A stretch of DNA of 64,000 bases. Source: Biostraticola tofi (GTDB lineage: Bacteria; Pseudomonadota; Gammaproteobacteria; Enterobacterales; Enterobacteriaceae). The notes under the pieces are model-generated. The model made no database searches. It saw only the letters and a program-made list of their open reading frames with translations, and was not told where the DNA came from. The DNA is taken from contig NZ_SMCR01000003.1 in assembly GCF_004343195.1 (NCBI RefSeq), positions 124,001 to 188,000 of the forward strand, read 5' to 3'. Both the position numbers and the translations under genes were made by a program. Shown one piece after another: positions 28,544 through 38,298 of this stretch (positions are counted from its first letter, which is position 1; every line of letters begins with the position of its first letter).

Positions 28544-29461
28544 ATGGGCTCTCTTGTACGTATCGGATGTCTAAGCTTTTCTCTTTTAGCCGCCAGCACA
28601 CTGTGTATACCCATTGCCGGTGCTGCGGTGAGCGCGTCGTCATCTACGCTGGTATCACCGTTAAAAATCGCTTCGGGCAGCGCCATCGTTCTGGACATGG
28701 CGGATAATCATCTGCTTTATTCCACTTCGCCGGACAAAGTTGTACCCATTGCATCGCTGTCTAAGCTGATGACCGCCATGGTGGTGCTGGATGCCCACCA
28801 GTCCATGGATGAAATCATCTCAGTGGATATTCGGCATACCGCCGAGCTTAAAGGCGTATTCTCCCGGGTCCGCGTGGGCAGTGAAATCAGCCGTCGCAAT
28901 ATGCTGCTACTGGCGCTGATGTCGTCGGAAAACCGGGCGGCGGCAAGCCTGGCCCATCATTATCCGGGTGGCTATCCGGCGTTTATCGCCGCCATGAACA
29001 GCAAGGCCCGCGCATTGGGTATGACCCATACCCGCTATGTAGAGCCCACAGGACTGTCTTATCGCAATGTTTCTACGGCGCGCGACTTGTCAAAACTGCT
29101 TATCGCCACCAAGAAATATCCGTTACTCAGCGACTTGAGCACCACCCATGAAACCATGGCTACTTTTGCCAACCCGGTATATACGCTGCCCTTTCGCAAT
29201 ACCAATCATCTGGTTTATCGACCTGACTGGACCATCCAATTGACCAAAACCGGGTTTACTAATGAAGCTGGCCATTGCCTGGTCATGAGAACCGTGATCA
29301 ACCATCGTCCGGTAGCACTGGTCGTGCTCGATGCCTACGGTAAATATACCCACTTCGCCGATGCTAACCGAATACGCAGCTGGCTTGAAACGGGGAAAGC
29401 AACGCCGGTCCCGCCTGCGGCCATGAGTTATCGCAAGCAGAAAGCGCGGGAAGAGGGCTGA
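28544..29461 (+). CDS. pbpG: D-alanyl-D-alanine endopeptidase PbpG (PBP7)
   Basis: Periplasmic low-molecular-weight penicillin-binding protein (S11 family) that cleaves peptidoglycan cross-links. 305 residues with a signal peptide of about 27 (ending IAGA). Active-site S71-L-S-K74, S128-E-N130 and KTGFTNEAG are intact. Close to dld as in E. coli, although here two genes lie between. The ATG at 28544 has only a weak ribosome-binding site. Confidence 0.93.
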   Translation: MGSLVRIGCLSFSLLAASTLCIPIAGAAVSASSSTLVSPLKIASGSAIVLDMADNHLLYSTSPDKVVPIASLSKLMTAMVVLDAHQSMDEIISVDIRHTAELKGVFSRVRVGSEISRRNMLLLALMSSENRAAASLAHHYPGGYPAFIAAMNSKARALGMTHTRYVEPTGLSYRNVSTARDLSKLLIATKKYPLLSDLSTTHETMATFANPVYTLPFRNTNHLVYRPDWTIQLTKTGFTNEAGHCLVMRTVINHRPVALVVLDAYGKYTHFADANRIRSWLETGKATPVPPAAMSYRKQKAREEG

Positions 29462-29530
29462 GCGTCGGCCGGAACCGCAATAGGCCCTGATCTGTGACAT
29501 AGTGCGGCTGACCTGCAGCGAGGAGGGCGG

Positions 29531-30217
29531 TCAGGCCGGCGTGCGAAAATCGTCGGTTATCACCCCTACCGCGATGACATCGGCTTCATGACCCGCTTCA
29601 CGCCAGGGCTCAGCCAGCGCCGCCTGATACCAGCTATCGAGCGAAGGCAGCTCACGCATACGGCGACACCACGCCAGAGAAGCTGACGATAGTGCCAGGC
29701 CATAGGTTTGCTGACGGAACACGACCGGAGCAAAGAAAGCATCGACCGCGCTGAAGGCATCGCCCGCCAGGAAAGGGCCTCCAAACGTTGCCAAACCTTG
29801 CTGCCATAGCGCATCCAGCCTGGCAACATCACTGGCGAGGGCTGTCGCGCTGGCGCTGTTAAGCCGCACGCGGACGCCGCAACTCATCGGGCAGAGGTTG
29901 CGGATAGCGTTAAAACCCGAATGCATTTCAGCGGCGGCGGAACGCGCCCAGGCGCGAGCCTCAACGGCCTTTGGCCATATGTTTGAGTGTTTCTCGGCCA
30001 GATATTCAATGATGGCCAGTGAATCCCAAACCAGCAGGCTATCGTCGTACAGGGCCGGCACCTTACCTGCGGCGGAAAACCGTTTGAATTGTTCTGCCGG
30101 AGCAGCGGTGAAGGGCGAGAGTTGCTCGTTAAACGGGATTTCAAGCTGGGTCATCAGTGCCCAGGGACGCAACGACCAGGAGGAATAATTTTTGTTGGCA
30201 ATATAAAGCTGATACAC
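29531..30217 (-). CDS. Glutathione S-transferase family protein
   Basis: Thioredoxin-fold N-terminal domain with YIANKNYSSWSLRPWALM, typical of a bacterial GST branch, then the glutathione-binding V-P-A-L (KVPALYDD) and DSLAIIEYLAE motifs and an all-helical C-terminal domain. Cytoplasmic; substrate unknown. The GTG at 30217 is preferred as start because GGAG lies six bases before it and the protein then begins as family members do (M-Y-Q-L-Y-I-A-N-K); an ATG at 30229 has no ribosome-binding site. Only a few bases after the acetyltransferase gene, so probably co-transcribed. Not at this place in E. coli. Confidence 0.85.
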   Translation of the reverse strand: MYQLYIANKNYSSWSLRPWALMTQLEIPFNEQLSPFTAAPAEQFKRFSAAGKVPALYDDSLLVWDSLAIIEYLAEKHSNIWPKAVEARAWARSAAAEMHSGFNAIRNLCPMSCGVRVRLNSASATALASDVARLDALWQQGLATFGGPFLAGDAFSAVDAFFAPVVFRQQTYGLALSSASLAWCRRMRELPSLDSWYQAALAEPWREAGHEADVIAVGVITDDFRTPA

Positions 30218-30240
30218 ATCTCGCTCCATAATGGTGACCG

Positions 30241-30711
30241 TTAGGGTGAATGATGACAGGATAAGTGGACTTTGAAACGGGGAATACGCTGACCTGGAAC
30301 AGTGCCTGAGTCCACAATGCCTGCTTCGCGGGCGCCCATGCGGAGATAGAATCCGGCAGCCAGCGGATCAGCGTCAATCAGCAGACATTCGACGCCGGCG
30401 CGATGAGCCGCCTTCAGCGACCAGCCAAATAACGCTTTGCCGATACCATTTTTGATATTGGTGGGTGAAACAAACAGACGCTCTAGAAAGGCAACGTCTT
30501 TATTAAACTGTAACTGGGCGCATCCCAGCAAGGTATTATTTTTTTGCGCGACGCAAATCAGGGAATTTTCACTGTCCGCAGGATGGAAAGTCAGCGCCTC
30601 CCGGCAGCGCAACATGAACACTTCATCATAGCCCCACAATGCTTTTGACTGCAGACAGAGCTCAGTGAGTTCAGCTAACTCATTCATGCGGGCTTCTCTG
30701 AGCTGATGCAT
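30241..30711 (-). CDS. GNAT-family N-acetyltransferase
   Basis: 156-residue acetyl-CoA-dependent transferase. The GNAT core is visible: LLGCAQLQF (beta4), LERLFVSPTNIKNGIGKALFGWSLKAA with a variant Q/R-x-x-G-x-G/A loop (NIKNGIGKAL), then LLIDADPLAAGFYLRMG (motif B) and FKVHL. The acceptor cannot be told. GGAAAGAG precedes the ATG. Forms a pair with the GST gene between dld and pbpG. Confidence 0.82.
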   Translation of the reverse strand: MHQLREARMNELAELTELCLQSKALWGYDEVFMLRCREALTFHPADSENSLICVAQKNNTLLGCAQLQFNKDVAFLERLFVSPTNIKNGIGKALFGWSLKAAHRAGVECLLIDADPLAAGFYLRMGAREAGIVDSGTVPGQRIPRFKVHLSCHHSP

Positions 30712-30893
30712 TACTCTTTCCTCTCATGCTGTCGGCAAATGACGCCACAAGCTTCGGCCTGCCGCGTCAATGGCTGTCTAGGCAGGTTATGCTTTGTTAC
30801 ATGGCATGGCAGTATTGCAAAGGTATGACGGCTTGCCAAGCACTCGGGACAATACCAGGGGAATTGGTTTTAAAAATCTCGAACGGCAGCATT

Positions 30894-32630
30894 TCATAGT
30901 GGTTTCTGGTCATGATGCCCATCACAACACCAGTTTCTGTTTTTGCTGGTTTTACCAATGCCGGGATTAAACGTGTTAGTCGGGTCGGTTTGCTGATAAA
31001 AATTGGCCAGGTCAGGCTTGGCGGCATACAAATGGCCGACGTTGTGCTCAGCGGGATATTCGGCGCCTCGCTTATCCAGCAGGTCCAGCATCTGCAGTTT
31101 CAGCGCATGGCTGTCGACGCCTTTGCGCACGATATAATCCTGATGGAACACGTGGCACATGAAATGGCCATAATAGAGTTTGGCGACTAACTGCCGGTCA
31201 ATCTCCTCAGGCAGCGTTTCAAACCACTGGAGGTCATTACGGGCCAGGGCGATATCCAGAGCCAGGATCTCTTCGACCTTATCACTGTGTACCGCATGGT
31301 AACGCACCGCAGCGCCGGCAGCAGCGAACCGGTGCAGAAACGCTTTGCTGCCCTCATCGGGCGTACAGGTAAAATATGCCCCTTCTTCCTGACTGAAAAA
31401 GCGGTTCAGGTAAGCGGCAGCTTCTTCAATGCCTTCGCCTGACATCTTCAGCATCAGATGATGTTCGAATCGGTCGCGATAATCCTTCATACGCGCCGGC
31501 AAATGGCCAGGCCACAGCCTGGAGAGGCGCTGCAGAATGCGATCGCTCAATGGCGTCGATTTACCGGTCCAGGCGTTAAGCGTGCCGTCAAACAGCCCCT
31601 TGAGACGGAAAAACAGCGGCATCCGGTCGGTTCCCAGCCGATTTATCATCACGAAGGTATCTTTACCGTAGACTTCGCTGATGTCGTAGCAATCTCGATG
31701 CATATATTCACCAGCCACCGGCAGGTGGGTGAAATCAGTCAGAATATCCCGGCGCAGGCGAGTCAGTACCTGGGGATCATTGGTGCCGATATAAAACACC
31801 TGCTGTCGGGGTTCGGCGGGGAAGGTATCGAGCCTAACGGCAAATACCGCCAGTTTACCGGCGCTGCCGGAGGCTTCATACAGGCGCCTTTTATCGGCAT
31901 TGAATCGCGACGGCGTTTGCTGATCGACCTCTCGCACCCGGCTGGCATAGTCGCCATCGGAGCAAGGGCGATCGGCTGAATGGATATCCGCTGGTCGGTA
32001 CTGCTGATGCTCCAGCCGGTGGAGGATCTGTTCCGGCGTCGTGCCCAGGTCAATACCCAGGTGGTTGACCAGCTTGAGTTTGCCGTCCTCGCCACGTTTG
32101 GCATACAGCGCCATTTCGGTATAGGCCGGGCCGCGCTTCACCAGTGAGCCGCCTGAGTTATTACAGATACCACCGATGACCGATGCGCCCAGGCAGGATG
32201 AACCGATAACCGAGTGAGGTTCGCGTTTAAGCGGTTTGAGGTTTTTCTCCAGGGTGTAGAGCGTGCTGCCGGGCAGTGCGATCACCTGGCGCCCTTCATC
32301 CAGCAACTGAACGCCGTCAAGACGACGGGTACTCACCACCACCACCTCGCGATCATAATCCTCGCCGCTCGGGGTAGACCCCTCGGTCAGGCCAGTATTG
32401 GCCGCCTGCATAATGATTATCTTGTCCGCGTCCACGCAGGCGTTGAGTACGCACCACAGTTGCCAGAGTGATCCCGGGATGACCACCGCCAGGGCGCTGC
32501 CACCACCGGAACGGAAACCACGGCAGTAATGACGGGTTTTCCTGGCTTCGGTCAGTAGATGCTTCTTCCCGACAATATCGGCAAGCTGTTGGATAAAGGG
32601 GGCATGAGATGGTGCGTGCGGTTGTGGCAT
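30894..32630 (-). CDS. dld: Quinone-dependent D-lactate dehydrogenase Dld
   Basis: Peripheral inner-membrane FAD enzyme that oxidises D-lactate to pyruvate and feeds the quinone pool. FAD-binding motifs MQAANTGLTEGSTP and EPHSVIGSSCLGASVIGGICNNSGG near residues 70-170, and the membrane-binding and cap domains follow with KAFLHRFAAAGAAVRYHAVHS and YYGHFMCHVFHQDYIV. 578 residues. The ATG at 32630 has AAGGGA upstream; an ATG nine codons earlier is not conserved. The last ~13 residues after NPGIGKTSK (CCDGHHDQKPL) are longer than and unlike the E. coli end, so the C-terminus may have been altered by a small frameshift. Divergent from bglX as in E. coli. Confidence 0.93.
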   Translation of the reverse strand: MPQPHAPSHAPFIQQLADIVGKKHLLTEARKTRHYCRGFRSGGGSALAVVIPGSLWQLWCVLNACVDADKIIIMQAANTGLTEGSTPSGEDYDREVVVVSTRRLDGVQLLDEGRQVIALPGSTLYTLEKNLKPLKREPHSVIGSSCLGASVIGGICNNSGGSLVKRGPAYTEMALYAKRGEDGKLKLVNHLGIDLGTTPEQILHRLEHQQYRPADIHSADRPCSDGDYASRVREVDQQTPSRFNADKRRLYEASGSAGKLAVFAVRLDTFPAEPRQQVFYIGTNDPQVLTRLRRDILTDFTHLPVAGEYMHRDCYDISEVYGKDTFVMINRLGTDRMPLFFRLKGLFDGTLNAWTGKSTPLSDRILQRLSRLWPGHLPARMKDYRDRFEHHLMLKMSGEGIEEAAAYLNRFFSQEEGAYFTCTPDEGSKAFLHRFAAAGAAVRYHAVHSDKVEEILALDIALARNDLQWFETLPEEIDRQLVAKLYYGHFMCHVFHQDYIVRKGVDSHALKLQMLDLLDKRGAEYPAEHNVGHLYAAKPDLANFYQQTDPTNTFNPGIGKTSKNRNWCCDGHHDQKPL

Positions 32631-32876
32631 GATAATCCCTTCTGATAAGTGGACCACGCAGGGCCTGTCAGTCCCGCTGCTCAGCGGGTAGCGGTGATAA
32701 CGCTTGGCTACTTTACGCCTTTTGCTGAAATAAAAGCGTGCACATATTTAATGATATCCCGTTTTTGCTGTGATCGGCTACACTGCGCGATGTAGGGTTA
32801 TTGTGGAAGAGTAAACCAAACATCCCATGACCGGCACCCCAGGCCGGTTCGCCTTTGAGAGTGTGAGAACAATAAT

Positions 32877-35168
32877 ATGAAATGGCTGTGCTCATTAAGC
32901 CTGCTAATTGGATTCGCCCTGAATCCCGCTTTAGCGCAAACCACCGACCTGCCTGATCCCGCTTTGCCCCGCGATGATTATGTCACCGCATTGCTGCAAA
33001 AAATGACGCTGCCGGAGAAAATCGGCCAGCTGAGGCTGATAAGCGTCGGCCCGGACAATCCAAAAGAAAACATTCGCGACATGATTGAAAAAGGCCAGGT
33101 GGGGGCGATTTTCAATACCGTTACCCGGCCTGATATCCGCCAGATGCAGGATCAGGCGATGCAGCTACCGCGCCTGAAGGTGCCGCTGTTCTTCGCCTAC
33201 GATATCGTCCATGGTCAGCGCACCATATTTCCCATAAGCCTGGGGCTGGCGTCCAGCTGGAATCTGGATGCCGTGGCCACCAGCGGCAGGATATCCGCCA
33301 TTGAAGGCAGTGAAGATGGCCTGAACATGACCTGGGCGCCAATGGTCGATATCAGCCGCGACCCGCGCTGGGGAAGGGTGTCTGAAGGGCTGGGGGAAGA
33401 TACTTTCCTCACCGCTGAAATCGGCCGCGTGCTGGTGCAGTCCATTCAGGGCAAAAACCCTGCCGATCGCCATGCGCTGATGACCAGCGTCAAGCATTTT
33501 GCCGCCTACGGCGCTGTAGAGGGCGGGCGGGATTACAACACGGTTGATATGAGCCCGCAAAAGCTGTTCCAGGATTATTTGCCGCCTTATAAAGCGGCGC
33601 TGGATGCCGGCAGCGGCGGGGTGATGGTGGCCCTCAACTCGCTTAATGGAACGCCTGCGACGGCAGACAGCTGGTTGCTTAAAGACGTGCTGCGCACGCA
33701 ATGGGGTTTTACCGGCATCACTGTCAGTGATCATGGGGCAATCAAGGAACTGATCCGTCATGGCGTGGCCGGTTCGCCGCGTGAGGCGGTGAAAGTCGCC
33801 ATCAAGTCAGGCATTAATATGAGCATGAGCGACGAATACTATATTCGCTATCTGCCGGGCCTGGTTGAAAGCGGCGAGGTGACGGTTGATGAAATCGACG
33901 ACGCGGTACGCCATGTACTGAACGTCAAATATGATATGGGCCTGTTCCGCGATGCCTATGCCCATCTTGGCCCGGTGGGCAGCGATCCGGCTGATACGAA
34001 TGCCGAAAGCCGCTTGCACCGCGCTGAAGCCCGGGCAGTGGCGCGCCAGAGCCTGGTGCTGCTGAAAAACCGCCTGCAGGTGCTACCGTTAAAGAAACAG
34101 GGCAGCATTGCGGTTATCGGTCCGCTGGCCGACAGCAAGCGGGATATCATGGGCAGTTGGTCGGCTGCCGGCCGTGCCGCGCAGTCGGTCACCCTGCTTG
34201 AAGGCATCCGTAACGCCGTCGGCAGCCAGGTGACGGTAAATTATGCCAAAGGGGCCAACGTCACCGATCATCAGGGACTGCTGGCTTACCTTAACCAGTA
34301 TGAACAAACGATTCAGAGCGACCCGCGCACGCCGGAGCAGATGCTGGCTGAGGCGGTCGCGGCGGCCAATAAATCGGATGTTATCATCGCCGCCGTCGGG
34401 GAAGCGCAGGGCATGGCCCATGAAGCCTCCAGCCGTTCGGATATTACCATCCCCGCCATCCAGCGTCAGATGATCGCCGCACTGAAAGCGACCGGCAAGC
34501 CGCTTATTCTGGTGGTGATGAACGGACGTCCGCTGTCGCTGGTGCATGAGGATCAACAGGCTGATGCGATGATTGAAGCCTGGTTCCCGGGTACTGAGGG
34601 CGGTAACGCCATCGCCGATGTCCTGTTCGGTGATTATAATCCTTCCGCTAAACTGCCGATGTCGTTCCCCCGATCGGTGGGGCAGATACCGATATATTAC
34701 AACCACCTGCCCAGCGGTAGGCCTTACCGGTTCGATAACCCCGAGAAGTACACCTCTCATTACTATGATGAGGCCAATGGTCCGCTCTATCCGTTCGGCT
34801 ATGGCCTGAGCTACACGACCTTTACCCTGTCCGAGGTGAAATTATCGGCAACGACCATGGCCCGTGATGGCAGTATCACCGCAAGCGTGACCCTGACCAA
34901 TAGCGGCAGTCGGGACGGAAGGACGGTAGCCCAGCTCTACCTGCATGATCGCGTGTCGTCCATCAGTCGGCCGGTGAAAGAACTGAAGGGCTTTCAGTCG
35001 GTGTTCCTCAAAGCCGGGGAAAGCCAGACCCTGACGTTCACGCTAAGCCCTGACATGCTGAAGTTCTATAACCAGCAAATGCAGCTTATCGCTGAGCCGG
35101 GTAAATTCGACGTAATGATCGGGCTGGATTCAGCCAGAGTCAACAGCGCCAGTTTTACGCTGTTGTAA
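32877..35168 (+). CDS. bglX: Periplasmic beta-glucosidase BglX (GH3)
   Basis: Exported glycoside hydrolase family 3 enzyme of 763 residues (E. coli 765). Signal peptide MKWLCSLSLLIGFALNPALA. N-terminal TIM barrel with the nucleophile D285 in ITVSDHG, KHFAAYG, and DPRWGRVSEGLGEDTFL; then the alpha/beta sandwich and a C-terminal fibronectin type III-like domain (TNSGSRDGRTVAQLYLHD). Complete and apparently functional. Confidence 0.95.
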   Translation: MKWLCSLSLLIGFALNPALAQTTDLPDPALPRDDYVTALLQKMTLPEKIGQLRLISVGPDNPKENIRDMIEKGQVGAIFNTVTRPDIRQMQDQAMQLPRLKVPLFFAYDIVHGQRTIFPISLGLASSWNLDAVATSGRISAIEGSEDGLNMTWAPMVDISRDPRWGRVSEGLGEDTFLTAEIGRVLVQSIQGKNPADRHALMTSVKHFAAYGAVEGGRDYNTVDMSPQKLFQDYLPPYKAALDAGSGGVMVALNSLNGTPATADSWLLKDVLRTQWGFTGITVSDHGAIKELIRHGVAGSPREAVKVAIKSGINMSMSDEYYIRYLPGLVESGEVTVDEIDDAVRHVLNVKYDMGLFRDAYAHLGPVGSDPADTNAESRLHRAEARAVARQSLVLLKNRLQVLPLKKQGSIAVIGPLADSKRDIMGSWSAAGRAAQSVTLLEGIRNAVGSQVTVNYAKGANVTDHQGLLAYLNQYEQTIQSDPRTPEQMLAEAVAAANKSDVIIAAVGEAQGMAHEASSRSDITIPAIQRQMIAALKATGKPLILVVMNGRPLSLVHEDQQADAMIEAWFPGTEGGNAIADVLFGDYNPSAKLPMSFPRSVGQIPIYYNHLPSGRPYRFDNPEKYTSHYYDEANGPLYPFGYGLSYTTFTLSEVKLSATTMARDGSITASVTLTNSGSRDGRTVAQLYLHDRVSSISRPVKELKGFQSVFLKAGESQTLTFTLSPDMLKFYNQQMQLIAEPGKFDVMIGLDSARVNSASFTLL

Positions 35169-35179
35169 TCGACCAGAAG

Positions 35180-35206
35180 GGTTGCCCGGATCCGGTCCCG
35201 GCAACC
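35180..35206 (+). terminator. Hairpin after bglX
   Basis: GGTTGCC CGG ATCCGGT CCC GGCAACC, a seven-bp stem extended by two more pairs past a mismatch, 12 bp after the stop; no T run. Probable terminator of bglX. Confidence 0.45.
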
Positions 35207-35355
35207 CCGCCCGCTCCCCCATCGCCCCTTCTTCATACCTTCACTGTTTATTGCAAAAATAGGCGATCACTTGCACTATTCCACACCGGCGACACAGACT
35301 TTTAGCGGCGTGGGAATTACACTTACTGCCAGAGAAATGTCTGGGGTAAGGTGAG

Positions 35356-35898
35356 ATGGTGTCAACGCAGGTACTGCTGGTGGATGAATATGACCGCCCG
35401 ACAGGTCAGATGGAAAAACTCAGGGCACATCGGGAAGGGCGATTACACCGAGCAGTAACGGTTTATATTTTTAATCCCCATGGCGAACTGCTGCTGCAGC
35501 GGCGAGCCGAGGATAAGTACCATTGCGGCGGGTTGTGGAGTAATACCTGCTGCAGTCATCCCCTGCCACACGAACAGACATCAGCTGCGGCGCATCGACG
35601 TCTGTTTGAAGAAATGGGCATGGATGCAACCCTTACAGCGGTGTTCAATCTACAGTACCGGTTGCCGATGCCCAATCAGCTTATCGAGCATGAATATGGC
35701 CATGTTTTTTTTGGCGTCAGCCGCCGAATGCCGGTGATAAATCCCCTGGAAGCGATGGGCTGGCGCTACGCTTCGCTGACCGATATTGCCGATGAAGCAG
35801 TCCGCACGCCTGAAAATTTCACTCCCTGGTTCAGGCTGACCATGTCGGTAATCCCCCGCTATTACCTGGCGTACCGCCAACTGCGCCAGGCTGGCTAA
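35356..35898 (+). CDS. idi: Isopentenyl-diphosphate delta-isomerase, type I (Idi)
   Basis: Nudix-fold enzyme interconverting IPP and DMAPP for isoprenoid synthesis. 180 residues. Metal ligands H25 and H31, catalytic cysteine C66 in the NTCCSHP segment, and the E-x-E pair E111/E113 in EHEYGHVF correspond to the E. coli Idi active site. AAGGTGAG precedes the ATG. In E. coli idi is at about 65 min, so its place between bglX and osmF is unusual. An inverted repeat AACGGCG / CGCCGTT overlaps the stop and may be the terminator. Confidence 0.92.
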   Translation: MVSTQVLLVDEYDRPTGQMEKLRAHREGRLHRAVTVYIFNPHGELLLQRRAEDKYHCGGLWSNTCCSHPLPHEQTSAAAHRRLFEEMGMDATLTAVFNLQYRLPMPNQLIEHEYGHVFFGVSRRMPVINPLEAMGWRYASLTDIADEAVRTPENFTPWFRLTMSVIPRYYLAYRQLRQAG

Positions 35899-36114
35899 AC
35901 GGCGTCTCAGCCGCCGTTAAGGTTGCAGTTATCACCGCCAGATGCTTTATTGAGGTGGTGTGGGTTCAGCCAGGGGCAGCGGTCAGGTGCTCTTCCTCTG
36001 CCCCTCTTCGGCTGATGTGAATATCAATAGCGTTATTTAGTCTATTCTTTTGAAAAACCCAGGGCGCTGCTCGGGGCCGTTTCCATCTCATCTTCTGGAT
36101 AAGGAATCAAATTC

Positions 36115-37044
36115 ATGGCTACAATTTTTCACCATGGACGTCTGCTTTGCGTGGCGGCGGCGATGCTTGGCTCTGCCGGCTCTTTTGCCGCCACTGCGCC
36201 AGTGCAGGTGGGCTCTAAAATCGATACCGAAGGCTCGCTGCTGGGCAATATTATCCTCCAGGTGCTGGAGTCGCATGGGGTAAAAACCATCAATAAGCTG
36301 CAGTTGGGCGCGACCCAAGTCCTTCGCGGCGCCATCGTCGCCAATGAAATTGATATCTATCCCGAATATACCGGCAATGGCGCCTTCTTCTTTGCAGATG
36401 AAAAGGATCCGGCCTGGAAAGATGCCAATGCCGGCTATCAGAAAGTGAAGACGCTGGATTACGAGAAAAACCATATTGTCTGGCTGGATCCGGCCCCGGC
36501 CAATAATACCTGGACGATTGCAGTACGTGAAGATGTCGCCGCCAAGGGCCAGCTGGCCTCGCTGGCCGATCTCAGCCGCTATCTGAAAGAGGGTGGGGTA
36601 TTCAAGCTGGCCGCGTCGGCAGAGTTCATTGAGCGTGCCGATGCCTTGCCCGCCTTCCAGAAAGCGTATGATTTTACCCTGTCGCAGGACCAACTGCTGT
36701 CATTGGCCGGCGGTGACACGGCGGTGACGCTTAAAACGGCCGCGGAGCATACTTCCGGCGTCAATGCCGCCATGGCTTATGGCACCGATGGGCCCGTCGC
36801 TGCGCTGGGAATGCGGACGCTTGCCGACCCGAAAGGCGTCCAGCCGGTTTATGCGCCAACCCCGGTCATTCGCGACGAGGTGCTTAAGCAGCATCCTGAG
36901 ATAACCCAGTGGCTCAAGCCGGTATTCGCTTCCCTGGATGCCGCCACCCTGCAGCGACTGAATGCCAGTATCGCCGTTGAGGGACAGAATGCCAGTAAAG
37001 TCGCCGCCGATTATCTGAAGCAAAAAGGGTTTATCAAATCTTGA
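36115..37044 (+). CDS. osmF: Glycine betaine/compatible-solute-type substrate-binding protein OsmF (YehZ)
   Basis: Periplasmic binding protein of 309 residues of the ProX/OpuC type with signal peptide MATIFHHGRLLCVAAAMLGSA ending near FAA. The family motif VGSKIDTEGSLLGNIILQVLE and the YPEYTGNG segment are clear. First gene of osmF-yehYXW, a transporter that in E. coli is RpoS-dependent and has low affinity for betaine. Follows bglX (with idi inserted), matching the E. coli order. Confidence 0.92.
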   Translation: MATIFHHGRLLCVAAAMLGSAGSFAATAPVQVGSKIDTEGSLLGNIILQVLESHGVKTINKLQLGATQVLRGAIVANEIDIYPEYTGNGAFFFADEKDPAWKDANAGYQKVKTLDYEKNHIVWLDPAPANNTWTIAVREDVAAKGQLASLADLSRYLKEGGVFKLAASAEFIERADALPAFQKAYDFTLSQDQLLSLAGGDTAVTLKTAAEHTSGVNAAMAYGTDGPVAALGMRTLADPKGVQPVYAPTPVIRDEVLKQHPEITQWLKPVFASLDAATLQRLNASIAVEGQNASKVAADYLKQKGFIKS

Positions 37045-37143
37045 TGCCGACCTCCGGAATGGCGGCGCGGTTACATCCCCGGTTTTGCCACGCCTTGGCG
37101 GCCAAAGAACAACTGTACATACTGTGTCAAGGAGGGCAGGTGG

Positions 37144-38298
37144 GTGAGGATTAACAGTCCGGTGCTGCTGGTGCTTACGCTGGGTATCGGACTGGCAGGC
37201 CTGTTGCTGCCCTTAGTCAACTACGCACCCAATCGACTGATATCCGGTCAGGGTATCGGTCTTGCCACATTGATTTGGGGCGGCTGGATTGGGCTGGCGA
37301 TACCGCTGGCGGCATGGCTGGCGTTAAGCCTGATTCCGCTCCGGCGCGCCGGACTGGTTGTCACTCTCCTGCTGGCTGAACTGCTGTTCTTTGCATTGGC
37401 CTGGCTCGCCGGGATCACCGCCAGCGACCTCGCTGCCCAGGGCGGTGCCCTGGTGAGAACGTCTTTCGGCAGCGGCTATTATTCGATCGCGGCGCTGTGT
37501 CTATTGATGGCCGCCGATGCCATCGGTCGATTAACCCGTCGGCCTTTACTGCGCGTGCTGCTCAATCTGCAAATCTGGTTGCCGCTAGTGTGGCTGCTGA
37601 TGTCGGGTCGACTGGATCAATTATCTCTCCTTAAGGAATACGCAAACCGTTCCGACGTATTTCAGCAGGCTTTTAGCGGCCATTTGATCCTGCTGTTCGG
37701 TACGCTGGTGCCGGCCACGCTTATCGGTATACCGCTCGGGCTGTTTTGCCATCATTCTGCCCGCTGGCGACCGCTGATCTTTTCGGTCCTGAATGTGATC
37801 CAGACGGTACCGGCCATCGCCCTGTTTGGTCTGCTGATCGCCCCGTTAAGCGGGCTGGCAACCAGTCTGCCCTGGCTGCGGCATTGGGGCATCAGCGGCA
37901 TCGGCCTTGCGCCGGCGCTGATTGCCCTGGTGCTGTATGCCTTGCTGCCGCTGGTGCGTAGCGTAACAGCGGCGCTGGAATATGTGCCCGCCAGCGTTAT
38001 CGAAAGCGCACGAGGGATGGGCATGACCGGAAGCCAGATTTTCAGGCGGGTGCAGATTCCGCTGGGGCTGCCGGTGATTTTATCCGGCCTGAGGGTCATC
38101 GCGGTGCAGACCGTCGGTATGGGAATGATTGCCGCACTTATCGGTGCCGGCGGTTTTGGCTCACTGATGTTCCAGGGATTACTCAGCAGTGCGCTGGAAC
38201 TGGTGCTGTTAGGCGTAGTGCCGGCTATCGGCCTGGCGGTGCTGGTAGACACGCTGTTCAAATTGCTTATTTCTTTTATGGAAACCAAACGGCCATGA
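37144..38298 (+). CDS. yehY: OsmF-transporter permease YehY
   Basis: 384-residue inner-membrane permease, longer than usual because of an extra N-terminal membrane region (about 170 residues) before the typical permease core. The EAA motif is in ESARGMGMTGSQIFRRVQIP. GTG start at 37144 preceded by AAGGAGGGCAGGTG. Overlaps yehX by four bases (ATGA). Confidence 0.93.
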   Translation: MRINSPVLLVLTLGIGLAGLLLPLVNYAPNRLISGQGIGLATLIWGGWIGLAIPLAAWLALSLIPLRRAGLVVTLLLAELLFFALAWLAGITASDLAAQGGALVRTSFGSGYYSIAALCLLMAADAIGRLTRRPLLRVLLNLQIWLPLVWLLMSGRLDQLSLLKEYANRSDVFQQAFSGHLILLFGTLVPATLIGIPLGLFCHHSARWRPLIFSVLNVIQTVPAIALFGLLIAPLSGLATSLPWLRHWGISGIGLAPALIALVLYALLPLVRSVTAALEYVPASVIESARGMGMTGSQIFRRVQIPLGLPVILSGLRVIAVQTVGMGMIAALIGAGGFGSLMFQGLLSSALELVLLGVVPAIGLAVLVDTLFKLLISFMETKRP

